NCBI GenBank assembly: GCA_021234155.1
Contig: JAJEKV010000031.1
Coordinates: forward strand, 15,183,748-15,247,747
Length of the DNA stretch: 64,000 bases
Direction of reading: 5' to 3'
Origin: Isoetes taiwanensis
Taxonomy: Eukaryota > Streptophyta > Lycopodiopsida > Isoetales > Isoetaceae
Shown: positions 12,964 through 25,343 of the stretch, piece by piece
Position numbering within the stretch: the stretch's first letter is position 1
How the letters are laid out: each line of letters opens with the position of its first letter
The notes under the pieces: model-generated
Database searches by the model: none
The model's input: the letters and a program-made list of their open reading frames with translations, nothing else
What the model was told of the DNA's origin: nothing
Position numbers and translations under genes: made by a program

Positions 12964-15900
12964 ATGGAAGAGAGTTCTACAAAGAAGCTCCTTTTCAAGG
13001 CATTTGGTCAAGTGCAAGAACTATGCTTGCCATTCGTGAATGGAATATGCACTGTTGATAGCAGTATGCTATCTACAGTGTTCAACTACGATATTAACAC
13101 ATTGTATGTGGTTCAAGTCAAGGAATCTAATGATCCCTCTTCTTTAAGGAATGTTATTGAAGAAGATTACAAATCTAAGATGATAGGAAATTCGTAATCT
13201 ATGAGGAATATGGTAATACAGTCATGGTTTATGGTGGTAAAGAGCAATCAAAGCCAATTGTTGTCGTACGTATTGATTCTCCATCTTCTCCATTTGTAAG
13301 ATCTGGTGATTCAACTTTCCAGAAAATCCTCCATTGTACAGGCAAAGGCAAATTGAAGATAATTTGTTTGGAAGTTAAAGAGTGTGAAGTTTGACTCCTT
13401 ACCACCCTTCTATAATGGCAAAATTGTGTACTAGTTGCCTCCACAAAAGGGACTCTGGAGGATCTATGGATGGAATCCAACAGTATTTGGATCCACATAA
13501 ATGGCAAACCCTAGTCATGCATACAAAGCACTTTTAGGTTGGCCTACTGTGTTGGAACACTTAGAATGTCATAACCCTTGTTGTAACTATGTGTTGGGAA
13601 AAGGCCAAACAAATTCCATACAATGGAGAGGTTCTCTAGGGGCAAGGCCTGATATTGGTCCCATATCAGAAGAGCAGGTTTCTCTACATTGCGCGTTTTG
13701 TAAGGAACAACCAAATTGTATTGCAAGATGTGATGTGATAATTTATTATTGCCTCCCTAGCTGCATCACTGATACGCGACTTGTAGTCCATATTGGAACT
13801 CACTCTCATCCCATTAGGTGTGTGGAAAGCAAGGAAAACATAACGAGATTGCACTCACTTTCGCATAACATGCCAGTTAGTTCCATTGGTAAATTTGGAC
13901 CCAGACAGATGCAAAAAGAATTGGCCATGCACTTGGTGATTCAATCAAAGGAGGTAATATTTTCATTTTGAGTAGTTAAGAGTTTCATTATTTTCTAATG
14001 CATTTTTGTTCAATGAAAAGGAAATGGATAGATGATGCAAGAAAGAAAGTTAAGCATATTTTGATGACTGTAACAACATCATGTATCTGAAAGTAACTGC
14101 CAGTATGAATACTTCCATGGCTCAGAGTTTCCATACCAAATCCATGACAAAGATAATGATAGATGACACAGTTCTTCAAAAAAAAAAAAAAAATGTCAAC
14201 TGTTGGTCCTGATAGTGGAGTTGATTTAGTAAACAGAATGCGACCCGGTCAGGATCTTGGCAACTCATGGGTGCATTTTGATCACGTTAAAAGAATACAT
14301 GAATGGACTACATTGGCATGTCATGTGTATGATCCTATGTAAGTGACCACTTAATGTAGCCCTTTTGTTATATGAACTTTATCGGAATATTAACTAATGT
14401 AATGTTACCATATTACAAATTAAGAAGTTTGGTCACAATAGCAGTTTGTGATATGAAAACTGAAGATAGCCAGTCACAAAGGAAATTTTGGAAAAAGTTG
14501 AGTAAATTGATGATATATAAGGGTTACGAGCCTGCTCAATTTCATGGATTTATGGCTGATGAAGCTCGGGCAAAGTGGATAGTAGTTAGAGATGTTTTCT
14601 TTGATGGTAAAGAAGTGTGCGAAAAAGACCGCTCTTGTGTCTTTCACTTCGAACAGTATCTCAGTCCAGAATATAGAGATGAGTTTATAAAAGTCTGCAG
14701 GGAATGGAGAAACTCAGATAATCCAAATGAATTGTATCTTTATATGACAGGTTGGCTTGTAGAAAAGGCTTCTGCATCAAATGTCAATGCATTGTGCTCA
14801 TGGATGGCCTGGTAGCATCAAAGAGTGAGTCGATGGGGAAATTATATGAAAGCTTGTGCCTCAATAGAAGATGCTATGCATATACCTGATACTAATTTGT
14901 CTGAAAGTAGACATGCAAATTGGGTTAGCAGCTACAGGTTATAAAAAACTTTAACTCTATATGATGCTAATCTGTTTGATTTAACAGAAGCTATCTTACA
15001 AAGTAGTAAATACAAGTCACACCTCGACCATAACTTTGTTGGATCAGGACCAGGAATATCTACACTTTTTTCAAGGTTGCAAGGTAGATTAAGTACTGGG
15101 ATTAAGAGTAAGGAGGTCACTGATGTAGTTATTTAGGAAGTTAGCAGACATGGTTTACCAATATTTGAGTGTGGTTCTGGTGGGAATGATCAAACAATAT
15201 CAAAGAGAAAATGCATGAACAGCTCCACACCTGCAGGTGAGTTTGGAACACATAGACCAGACAATCAAGCAAGAAATATATGTAGAATAGCAGAGACAGA
15301 TTCAGTAGTAAAAAAGTTATTTGGATTAAGCTCTACTGACGTCAATGAGAGAGAAATCTTTGATATCAACTGGGCCATTCGTAGAACAAATGCTGGCAGT
15401 AAAGTAAGATGTCAAGGCAGGGTTTCAGTAAATGGTAAAAAATATGCCAAATTGATTAACAAAGGGTTATCATCAGTTGCAGCGCCATCTTATTATGGTA
15501 TAAGGTCTTATAGAGGAGGAACATGTGAGCAATTTTTTTTGTTTTGCTGATATAATTTCCACACCCAATTGTCCTCTTTTGTGGCCTGTACATAAAGGTG
15601 TCAAACTTAAGCCTCACGAGCTCGAGACTTTGGAAAAGGGTGGCTACAATCTGGAAGGATTGAGTAGAAACAGATACATCCATCAAAATGAAGATGTTTA
15701 GTATGTTAACAGTCCTGGAAGTCAACACTCTATCATGAGACGTGCTGGACGTGATGGTAAGCGTGTAAACAGAAGGACTAGACTTAGTAGAGTTACTAAA
15801 TTTGGAGCAAAGCAAAGACATGGATGTCTCAGTTCTAAGTAATGTGATTGTTCATAAGAGACATGTGGACTTCAGTTTGAACAGAAATGGCAATGCATAT

Positions 15901-16098
15901 ATTGTTAGCATCAAGAAAGAGCCTTTATGCACATGTCCCGATTATCAGAAGAGGGTTGCAAAGGGAAGCTTCATTCCATGCAAGCATATGTTCTACATCT
16001 TCCAGTCAGAGCTTCGCAGAGATCCCTCCATTGACATGTCGCTTCTCCAACCAGTGTTTAGTGATGATCTTTTGGACAGCTTATTGCATGTCTTTTGA
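12964..16098 (+). pseudogene. MULE transposase with SWIM zinc finger, nearly complete but frameshifted
   Basis: A long coding path can be followed with a few frame changes. N-terminal domain: 12964-13500. A Cys/His zinc-finger-like region at 13501-13960 (LECHNPCC, LHCAFC, IGTHSHPI) is like the FLYWCH/WRKY-type fingers of plant MULEs. The DDE core lies at 14190-14815, with TIAVCDMKTED (first Asp), FMADEARAKW (second Asp) and SCVFHFEQ. A post-catalytic region runs through about 15790, and the SWIM finger reads CTCPDYQKR...FIPCKHMFYIF at 15930-15995. The enzyme would cut and move Mutator-like elements in the nucleus. Likely introns are at about 13955-14190 and 14341-14410. Stops and shifts at about 13395, 14815, 15137 and 15700 make it a probable pseudogene. 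Confidence 0.8.
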
Positions 16099-16420
16099 CT
16101 GCAATATTTTGTCTTTTGATAGCTTATTGCATGTGTTTACTTACACTCTTAGCATAATACAATAATCACATTGTAGTATTTTTTGATAAGTTTCTAATTG
16201 AGGGATAAAGACCATAAGACCATTATAAAAAAGACTGCAAAAAAATTGCACTCAACAGGGGCGTGATATAGGGCCAAAAGGAAAGATTGCAAATAATTTC
16301 GATTGTATCTAGATGTGAAATTTTGCAGTGTTTTCTATCCTTCTCTAGTATGTTACTAGTTCTACAAGGCCACTTGTTTATTGCAAAACCATCTTTGCTC
16401 CAACAGGTCTAAATGCCAAT

Positions 16421-17286
16421 ATGTAGCAAAACAATAGGGGGATTTGATATGGATGTAAAACTAACAATTCATGAAACCATAGAAAATATTACCCAAAAAC
16501 GATCGAATAAGTTGTTATAACAAAAAAAAAAAAAAAACATAGATTCAAGATAAAAAATAATCTCGTTACAGTCACTGGGTATATTGATTAAAGTAGACTT
16601 AGTTAGGACGTTGAAATATTTTGGTAGATGTTCGAGCTCCCGTATTTCAAATTCTAAAATCTTAGGCAAAGTCGTATAGAGGTTCGATATTCTCTCAAAA
16701 CCTTAGGCGAAATTGTATTTCATATTTCAAAATCATAGGCGCCTCCAACCATAAATGACTATAAGCCAAAAGAGAGGTGCCCACAGGCTCCAACATACAA
16801 TCTGGACCGCAGGATCGACGAATCTGACGACTGTGGTAGTCCAAGGTGCACCTCGTTTAGAATATGTAGCAAAACAACAGGGGGATTTGATATGGATGTA
16901 AAACTAACAATTCATAAAACCATAGACAACATTACCCTAAAACGATCGAATAAGTTGTTATAACAAAAAAAAAAAAAAAAAAAAACATAGATTCAAGATA
17001 AAAAATAATCTCGTTACAGTCACTGGGTATATTGGTTAAAGTAGACTTAGTTAGGATATTGAATTATTTTGGTAGAGGTTCGAGCTTCCGTATTTCAAAT
17101 TCTAAAATCTTGAGGTTTGATATTCTCTCAAAACCTTAGGTATTTCATATTTCAAAATCATAGGCGCCTCCAAGCATAAATGACTATAAGCGAAACGAGA
17201 GGCGCCCACAGGCTCCAACATACAATCTGGACCGTAGGATCGACGAATCCGACGACTGTGGTAGTCCAAGGTGCACCTCGTTTAGG
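16421..17286. repeat. Tandem duplication of a ~430-bp unit
   Basis: Copy 1 (about 16421-16859) and copy 2 (about 16864-17286) share almost all their sequence, including GTAGCAAAACAA, the poly-A run, CTCGTTACAGTCACTGGG and CAAGGTGCACCTCGTTTAG. Differences are scattered substitutions and a few short deletions in copy 2. No gene is visible inside. Confidence 0.9.
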
Positions 17287-17289
17287 TTT

Positions 17290-19138
17290 TAGCCTTATGA
17301 TTGTCTCCTTTGTAGTGGCTCGCATGCTTCTTATTTGTGTAATATTTTTTCCATAAAGATTTGGTGATAAGATAAACAAGTTAAACAACTTGAGGGATGG
17401 GCGACAAGTTGCTTTAAGCACTCAGTTTTTAGATGATTGTAAGCTTGGTTCCATAAATACAAAATTTGATTTGTATTTTTATGTGTCCGATTGGTTGTTG
17501 TATCATCTACATCATTTATTTCTTGCATTGAAGCAGGTGAAACAAGCCTCTCAACAGTTCCTTCGTATAAGTGTTGCTGGAAAAGAGGAAACTCCTAGAG
17601 ATTTTATTTGCAGAAGAATGCAACATTTGAGCAAGTTTGTACAGAGAATAATTTTGTCCTTTTCCGTGAGATTCTGTAGAATGTTCAAATGAAGCAATAT
17701 CAGGGATAAGACTCTGCAATATCTAGAATGGGTCTTTCATTGTTTGCAACATGTTAGAAGATTTCTTTTTTATTACTACATGGTGGTTGCAAAACTAGTG
17801 CTTATCCTTTATGTCCACTAAAAAATATACTTTCAACTTTTGTTGTCATAGTGTTGTCTTATGTATCAGGATGTCTGACAGGGCAAATATGTATTTGTTG
17901 AGTGCTTTGATTATTCTTTTTTCTTTGCTAGAAGCTATAGGCAGGATGTTCTCATTGAAATTATGTTCTATAGTGCTATATTTATTAGTTTTATACTAGA
18001 AAAAGTGCCCAGCGTTGCTGGGCTTTTGTCGGAACTAAATTCAAAAGTTAATAAAGATATGATTGAGAACATCTTGGTGCCATTTATAATAGTAGGATCA
18101 GTCACGTTTACTGGCCACCATTGGTGCTATTATAATGCTCAAGAACATTTGTGTTAAAGTACAAAAGCCGTTAAAAATGAAAGATAATGATATAAACAAC
18201 AGATTGGTTCCTATCATGGACAAGGGATTAAGATTGGTGCCAGACAAGATAGTAGTGATGTCTTTGTTTACTTCAAGTATAAGTTGATACATGTTAAAGG
18301 CACTATGGTGCATTTGTATCCCATGAAATGCAAGAACATACCTATTTGGTCAATATCCATTTTTATATGTTAGAGAATGGCACGATATGTTTTATATGTT
18401 TTAGTACAACATACATAACTCTTTTAGAAGTCTCGGAGAACTTTAATGGTGCGTTTCATATCGGTGGTGTAAGTGCTTTCTTATTAAAAACATGAACGTA
18501 GAGCAACCCTTGATATATAACAGCGGCCAGTGCTGTATAAAATTCGCTAAAAGAATTGAATGGTAACCACAACCTCTTTCCAAATGTACTATAGAACATA
18601 GTTATGAGTCTACAAGTTGGTTTTGTTAAATCTAATTACATAATCCGATTAGCCTTTATAGCATCACGACCATCTAAGAAAGACAGGATCTTAGCTATGA
18701 ATAGCAAAGAAAAGGCCTACGAAAATTTATTATTTTGTTTGAGGCGTGATGTTAATGGCACAAAATGAACAGCACGCAAAAAGAGATTCAAAAACTTTTT
18801 TTTTTTGGAGGGATAAAAAATGGACTTTATTTGCTTTAAGAAAAAGATACAAAGCCACATGGCAGGGGACTCAATCACTCTCTTGACACTATCAAGAATT
18901 ATCCATCAACTTGGTCGATAAATACCAAGCATTATTTTTTTCTTAGTACCAAGTATTATTCATACAAGTCAACTTTGCATTCTACATTTTGGACTTTCAG
19001 GTTCTTGAGTTCTTGAGTAACCCACAACACCCGCATCAAATAATGTTAGCTACCATATGTGTCCATATCTCAATCTACATTACGGTAAAAATGCAAAGTT
19101 CTAGTTAATTTGCAACTGACATAGACTCACAAAGTTAG
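17290..19138. other. AT-rich intergenic DNA
   Basis: No recognisable gene. A 100-codon open frame at 17390-17692 contains a plausible exon-like stretch (SQQFLRISVAGKEETPRDF) after a TTGAAGCAG acceptor-like site, but I do not recognise it. Confidence 0.4.
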
Positions 19139-19500
19139 TTAATCATTAGGAGCTTCGCATAGCTGAGTTATTTGTTCTAATGTTAATGGTCCCATTGCAT
19201 CCCTACAATTGAAAGACATAGCTATTGAAGCAAGAAGTTGGTAATTACAATGCTCTGCCTTAATATGCTTTATTAAGGACATATACAACTCTATTGTAGA
19301 GGGCCAATACCTTTGCTGCAACTTCCTTGCCCATGTCCACACCTGAATGGAAAGGAAAATAATCCTTTTTGCATAAGCAGATTACTCGCTCATAAAGTGC
19401 AATCAATGCTCCTATAATTAAAGGATTAACCTTGTCAATTGTGATTATATTAGACTCATGCTTTTGTGCATAGAGAGTAGACCATTCCCTAACAATGTAG
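19139..19500 (-). pseudogene. Glucose-6-phosphate isomerase fragment (plastid/bacterial type)
   Basis: Reading the minus strand from about 19500 gives STLYAQKHESNIITIDKV, then NPLIIGALIALYER, then HSGVDMGKEVAAKVLALYNR and VVYVLNKA. After a frame change it gives GPLTLEQITQLCEAPND and a stop. This is the C-terminal third of the plastid/bacterial-type isomerase (ALY...TVxxVTP, GALIALYER, GVExGKxxAxxVLAL, LTLxxIAxxCxxPxD). The enzyme interconverts glucose-6-phosphate and fructose-6-phosphate. The N-terminal part and the last ~45 residues are missing and the frame breaks after VLNKA, so it is a gene fragment. It lies just left of the CACTA-like element. Confidence 0.75.
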
Positions 19501-19797
19501 GGGCTTCATTCCATTAAGTGAAGGAAGATGGTACTTCTCATAAGTCCATCCTGGTACACTTTAATTCAGAACTATATGACTAATGCAGCGGTTTTGAAGT
19601 TGTACTTCAAGCACCACAATTTTGAAATGTGCTTAGTGCAAAATTCTTACAAACCATGCCTTCAAAGCAACACCTTCTTCTTCTGGCCAACCTGTTACAA
19701 GAAACTTCTAGAGCAAGCCCATCAGTTGTGCTGAAGGCATGTGCCTCCCACATGATCAACCACTACAATCCTCATTCAGATCACATCAATGCCTATA

Positions 19798-19839
19798 CAC
19801 ATCAAAAATGATGCCCATGTCCTCCTTAAAATCCCCCAT
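19798..19839 (+). repeat. Left terminal inverted repeat of the CACTA-like element
   Basis: Matches the reverse complement of 25235-25274 with about three mismatches. It includes an internal palindrome CATCAAAAATGATG. Confidence 0.85.
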
Positions 19840-20640
19840 AAAAAACCCCTTAAAATCCCTCTTTTCATGGAATGGACATGATTTTCAGAAATGGGGTATT
19901 TGGCCACAATCCCCCGTTGTGATTTTGTAGATTAATATCCCCTTATTTGAATTTTTTTTATATCAGTGGACGATAAAAAAACTATTCTATTCTATTCTAT
20001 TCTATTCTATATCCCCCATTGCCATATGCAATGTCATACCCCTTTTCTCACAAATAATGTTCATACCCCTTTCTAGGAATAATCCCCCTTTGTGATTTTG
20101 TAGTTTAATATACCCTTATTCCGTTCATACCCCTTATTCCGTTCGTACCCCTCTTCTCAACCATCCTCCTTTTATGTTTTCATACCCCTTTCTAGGAACA
20201 ATCCCCCTTTGTAATTTTGTAGTTTAATATACCCTTATTCCGTTCATACCCCTTATTCCGTTCATACCCCTCTTCTCAACCATCCTCCTTTTATGTTTAA
20301 TATCCCCTTATGTTTAATATCCCCTTATTCCGTTCATACCCCTTTTATGTTTATACTCCTTTTCCGTTTATACTCCTTTTATGTTTAATATCCCCTTATT
20401 CCGTTCATACCCCTCTTCTCAACCATCCTCCTTTTGTGACCTTGTAATTTAATATCCCATACTGTTAATACCCTTTTCTCAAAAATCCGCCCTTCGTGAT
20501 TTTGTGTTTAATATTCCCTTATTCCGTTCACACCCCTCTTCTCAACCATCCCCCTTTTGTGACCTTGTATTTAATATCCCGTACTTAGTTAATACCCTTT
20601 TCTCAACAATCCCCCTTTTTTATTTTGTAGTTTTATTTTG
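19840..20640 (+). repeat. Left subterminal C-rich array
   Basis: Degenerate tandem array of words such as TTATTCCGTTCATACCCC, TCTTCTCAACCATCC and TTTTGTAGTTTAATA. It occupies the first ~800 bp of the transposon. Subterminal repeats in CACTA elements bind the accessory protein, which I infer here. Confidence 0.75.
19964..20011 (+). repeat. LINE/SINE 3'-end fragment with (TATTC)n tail
   Basis: CAGTGGACGATAAAAAAAC followed by five to six TATTC units. This is a diverged copy of the 3'-end motif described for the LINE family, inserted within the left subterminal array. Confidence 0.55.
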
Positions 20641-20879
20641 TAGTTTACTTAGATCAGATAATAAAGCATATGATGTAGATTTGAATGCAGATAGATAGGA
20701 CGAAATCGGATGTGGATTCTATAAAACAAATTATATTCTATACAAAAAAAAAAAAGAGAAACTGAAAATTATATGCAATTTCTTAATACCAAGACCATGA
20801 ATATAGAAAGAACAAGTCAGTAAATCAGTCTATTAAGAGATCAAAGATCAGTACATTAGTCATTCCTTATAGCCTGCCA

Positions 20880-22433
20880 ACTATGAGCTGACATCGAAAG
20901 ACAAATCAGATACACAAGACCCCACTTGGTGAGCAATTTTTTTGGCAGCCAACTCAGAATTTTGCTCTAGTAAGTGCTTTACTACTAGATCTAGCTTCTC
21001 TAATTGACTGAGGTTTCGAATACCTTTAAAGTCCTTTGTCTAAACCTGTTTTGTTCTGCCATAAATTTTGGAATTTGAGTGTACATCTCATTGACAGTTG
21101 AGATCTTCATTAGAAACATACAAACAGCTTCCTTTGCTTTGACACTGAAAAATGAAAATGTCAATACATGTTAAAATATCAATATAATGTATGCATGTTA
21201 CCTTAAGTCCAACGTGTTAACAAGGACTGCATGTCTTTCCTGAGAAGATACAACGTCCTCTTCTTGCTCTGGATTTATAAATCCTGATTAGTAACTTGCA
21301 TATAATACATGAAATGACAGAGAAAAAATACCTAAGTCTGGCGGTTGTGTTGAAGCCTGTTCTTCTTTGCGACTTCTGCCATAATCTTGCTCCTTATTAA
21401 TTTCTGTTGTAAATAAATGTTTACGCTTGAAGCATATGCATAGACCAATGTTATAAGATGCCTATAACTAAGCAATATCCAAAAAAGCCAAGCAGCAACA
21501 AAAGCATGTCATCACAGTAATTTGAGAAAGCAATTCGTATACCAGGGCCACTTAAGCAATTAAATCTATCATCAAATTTACGCCTAGATAACCGACTGGA
21601 TATATAGCTTATAAAATTAGTCCCCACTAGCATAAACAACTACAGCATTCTAAATTAGTATAGGACCTGATTTAGCTGGATGGAATTATTATCAGAATCG
21701 TCCTCCTCAGAATTAGTCAGGGTAACAACATCAACACTGCTGGTAGAAGCCTTCACTCCTTTAGCAACATTGTTACATAGCATCAAAGGCACAAGTCCTG
21801 GTATGAACATCTTAATACCAGGGTTATTTTTATCCTTATTAGGATCCAGTCCATGCTGCCTGCACAGATCCATAGTGTTAAATTTCTATTTCATGTCATG
21901 CCCTTTTATACCTGTTAAGTTTCCCTCAGATCAAAGAATTACCATCAGATCTCGTATTGCCTCCATCAGAATTTTGAAGATATTGTAGCAGTCCTAAACT
22001 ACATCTATTATGGCATCTATTATGGCAGACTTAAGCTACATCTATTGTTATTTTTCAAACAGTGTAATCATAAGACCAAAATATGCTAGATGTCTCAGAA
22101 ATTTAATTTTCCTTCCTACTGGACCTGATAAAGTGGGACGTCCTCGTCATCCTCCAGTTCGTTGCTTGCATCCTGAGTATCCTCTACTGGCAGTACACTG
22201 CTAGGAGCTTCCTTGTGGCTAGATCCACCATCCAGATTTATGCCAGGCTTAGAGGCAATAAACTTCTTCAATGTCAACTCCTTTTTTCCAGTGGCTGTAT
22301 CTATCCCATAGCTCTTGCAGACCTCCAAGAGCTTGGCCTTCTTGATTGTTTTATGGGTCCCGTGCTGCTTCAGCATATCAAACAGATCCTGCTTAGTCGG
22401 TCCTTCATTTGGAGCCCCTTTTGGCCTGGGCAT
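20880..22433 (-). pseudogene. Accessory (TnpA-like) gene of the CACTA-like element, multi-exon
   Basis: The first exon starts at ATG 22433 (minus) and encodes a basic start (MPRPKGAPNEG), then a SAP/HeH-like helix-extension-helix (QDLFDMLKQHGTHKTIKKAK, LLEVCKSYGID) and an acidic tail (ELEDDEDVP). A second exon-like stretch at 21655-21873 repeats the theme (LCRQHGLDPNKDK) with a second acidic patch (SEEDDSDNN). Helical, coiled-coil-like sequence continues at 20880-21160 (LSQLEKLDLVVKHLLEQNSE). SAP-like folds bind DNA, so binding to the subterminal repeats is a reasonable inference. Exon borders are approximate, and frame breaks leave it open whether the gene is active. Confidence 0.5.
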
Positions 22434-23068
22434 AGTGAGCTACTGAAATCAAATAGTAGAACTACAAAATGGAGTCTCCACTTAGGAATGTGGCTGGCTC
22501 TGCAGATGTTTCTATGGCATACTCTACTTATAGAGCGCATTATCCTACAAGGAGTCATTCTAAAAACTAATTTCCACCGTGTATTGGGGCTCTGCTGCAT
22601 CAGCAAATGACAGCTACCAAAGGGGAACGATCCCATCTTGCAAATCCGTTAGGCATCCATCAAAATCATGTACCTGTGTGATGCGGGCAGACCTAGTCCA
22701 GCTGTGCACCAGCAAGCTCGGTAGTGCAGTGAACTCCGGCCAGGCTCTGTTGGCCGCAACTGAAACCCTAATCCATTATTTTTAGGGCTTATCGAGCCAA
22801 GTGCAAATTTAGTGCATAATTCTAAGTTGCCTTTACTTTCTTAAAAAATTAAATAATAAAAACCACTAGGCAACTAATTGTTCCAAATTCCAATACCATG
22901 TAGAACCAAATTCGTTAGCTTCTGTGTTGTTCCAGCCCAATGATTCTGCCCTTTCCAAGAAAAAATCATAATATTCAGGTTATTTCCATAATACTATCCA
23001 TCAATTGTGCTACGTTAAGACCCGACATTACCCTTTAGGCCCTTACCCCTTAGGCTTTTATACTGACA

Positions 23069-24434
23069 CTATGGTGAGCTTTGTCTTGCTCCAGCTCCAG
23101 CTCAAGGAGCTACTCCAGCTTGTGATGCCATTGAACACATTCGAGATTCAAAATTGCAGAGCAGCATTGTAAGGTTGCAACATTGTTTGGATAAGCACCA
23201 GGTTAGCATTCATGGACAAGAGGAAAATTTCCATCATCTTTTTGATGGTTTTAAGAAAGAAGAAAGTGATTCTCTTGCAAATTTGCTTTTGAGAACAAAC
23301 TCAAATCTTCTACCTTCATCATGGCATAGGTAATAATATAAATATAATGTAGGTATTTGATGAGCTTGAAGATTCAAAAATTAACATGCTATTTCAAACT
23401 CAGGTTGCATGCTATGCTTAAGGACTTGGAATGTCCTTCTTTGCAGAAGAGGATGGTTCACATTTATGAAAAACAACTTGAGTTTGAATTGCTACCACTT
23501 GAGGATTTGATCAAGACGCTTTGGATGAGTCCAACATTTCAAACAAATATGCAGGTTGCTTGGAGAGAGAGAGATACATGGGGGGAAGGTATAGTTCATG
23601 AGTATTGGCATGGTCGTAAATGGAAGGAGTGGAAGCCATTTTTTGATCCAAAATCTATGTGGGAATTGCCTGTTATTTGTAAGAATTGTGGTTCAATTTA
23701 CAAAGCATTCCCCCCATTAGAGAAAGTTGAGACGTTGGCAGAGGCTTGGGATGATGAGGTAAACTATACAATTTCATTTGTTCTGCTTGCTACAAGATAG
23801 ATAAAGGTAAGTCTTTGTCATTTTATAAAGGTAAATCTTTTTCATTTTAAAGATAAGTCTTTTTGCAAGATCAGTTTAAAGCATGTATTTTAAAGTAAGT
23901 ATTACTAAAATAGCACACTTTGTATAGGGAAATTCATGGAATATAGTTATTGGGTGCCAGCATAATGGGTTTCAGTTTTCCAAAAGCAAGCAATCTCGAA
24001 GTAATGCTATGTTTTTGAATGGAGGGAAAAAACACGCTAAGCCATACCCAATTTTGTTTGTGCCACAAAAGGGGATAAAGGGAATTTAGAAGTTGCCAAA
24101 GGTCTATATGAAACTCTTCTGTGATCCGCTTCTTCAAGAATTGAAAACTTTGTTTCTCAATGGGATGCACTTAGAAGGAGTAGAAAAAGTTGTTCGTGTT
24201 GTTCTCTTCTTTTGGACGGGAGAGCTAAAGAGTTACTACAAGGCAAACTACTTCTATCGAGGTAACAAAGATCCATTTACAGAGGCATGGATCCTTTCCT
24301 TAGATATAGCCTTTGGAAAGACCAGATTTATTAACTTTCTAGTTCAAAAGTTCATCCCTGTGCCATATGATGATACAAAGATTCTAGGGTATGAGCTAAT
24401 CCAACCACTTACGGACCAACATGTAATCTTTTGA
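23069..24434 (+). pseudogene. Tnp2/Plavaka-like transposase of the CACTA-like element
   Basis: Three exons fit together. Exon 1 runs to 23329 (ends SSWH plus AG). Intron 23330-23403 is 74 bp with GT-AG. Exon 2, 23404-23758, encodes LHAMLKDLECPSLQKR, WGEGIVHEYWHG and PVICKNCGS. A second GT-AG intron spans 23759-23927. Exon 3, 23928-24434, encodes WNIVIGCQHNGFQF, PILFVPQKG, then DPLLQELKTLFLNGM and VVRVVLFFWTGELK. The last block resembles the PLxxEL-LW-xG...ALxxWTxxD region of Tnp2/Plavaka transposases. An in-frame TAG at 24085-24087 and the early end suggest it is truncated or inactive. The family call rests on pattern memory plus the matching TIR and target-duplication structure. Confidence 0.6.
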
Positions 24435-24579
24435 CTGGTATAATAAGTATTAATAAGATTACTGCAAAGGTTTAAATGTTATTAGTTACATTAGTGGTGT
24501 TCTCAAATTGGCAATCTAAAGCAACACCCACTTTCTAAAGCATGAATCACTGAAATATTAACTTAAATATAATCCTCAT

Positions 24580-25234
24580 CCTCCTTTTCCTTCATTCCCT
24601 TTTCATGTAAATCCCCATTTCTCCTCATCCCCATTATCCTCATCCCCCCATTCTAAATTGCAATTCCCCTATTAGGCCCTCATTACCCTTACTAACCTTA
24701 TCCCCCATTCTAAATTGCAATTCCCCATTGTAAATTGCAATCCTTCATTGCTCCCTCATTACCCCTACTAACCCTGGCTACCCCATTTCTCGTCATCCCC
24801 CATTCTTCATTTTTTTAGTAGAAATCCCCATGTTCTAAATTGCAATCCTCCTATTACTCCTTCATTACCCCCAGTAGCCTGACTACCCCATTTCTCCGCA
24901 TCCCCCATTCTTCATCTCTTACAAAAATCCCCATGTTCTAAAATTGCATCCCCATTACTCCCTCATTACCCATACTAACCCTAACTACCCCTTTTCTCCT
25001 CATCCTCCATTCCCTTTTTTTTTTTTTAAAGGAATCCCTTATTACTCCAACATTACCCCTAGTACCCCTGACTACCCTATTTCTCCTCATCCTCCATTCT
25101 TTATTTTTTACAGAAAATTCCCATGTTATAAATTGCAATCCCCCTATTACTCCCTCAGTACCCCTAACATAGAACTAAAATCCTCTTCTTCTCAAAAAAT
25201 TATCCTTTGCTCATCAATCCCCCATTTCCAAAAG
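24580..25234 (+). repeat. Right subterminal C-rich array
   Basis: Five to six degenerate units of about 115 bp built from CATTACCCCTACTAACCC, CCATTTCTCCTCATCCCCC and AATTGCAATCCCC. It runs up to the right TIR. Like the left array it is C-rich on the plus strand but has a different unit. Confidence 0.8.
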
Positions 25235-25274
25235 GGGGTATTTTAAGGAGGATGTGGGCATCATTTTTGATGTG
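25235..25274 (-). repeat. Right terminal inverted repeat of the CACTA-like element
   Basis: Reverse complement of the left repeat. It ends GATGTG, followed by the ATA target duplication. Confidence 0.85.
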
Positions 25275-25343
25275 ATAGATTGAATTGGTCTTCAAAGCTG
25301 TCAAAGAATCTTAAACCTTCAGTCAGGAAGAGTAAGTACTCAT

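Larger units (their letters stand above)
19798..25274 (+). mobile_element. CACTA-like DNA transposon, complete, with 3-bp target duplication
   Basis: The left end starts CACATCAAAAATGATGCCCA (19798). The right end (to 25274) is its reverse complement, and the inverted match continues about 40 bp with few mismatches (TCCTCCTTAAAAT, then C-run). The flanks are ATA at 19795-19797 and ATA at 25275-25277, a 3-bp target duplication as in CACTA/EnSpm elements. Length is 5477 bp. Inside are a Tnp2/Plavaka-like transposase (+), an accessory gene (-) and C-rich subterminal arrays at both ends, all typical of the superfamily. The terminal CACAT rather than CACTA is a variant. Confidence 0.82.

Noticed and set aside
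19755-19770. CCACTACAATCC as the CACTA terminus
   Set aside because: It has no inverted partner at the right side. The paired termini with the ATA duplication are at 19798 and 25274.
24944-25246. 100-codon proline/phenylalanine-rich frame
   Set aside because: Translation of the C-rich subterminal array of the CACTA-like element, with no independent coding signal.
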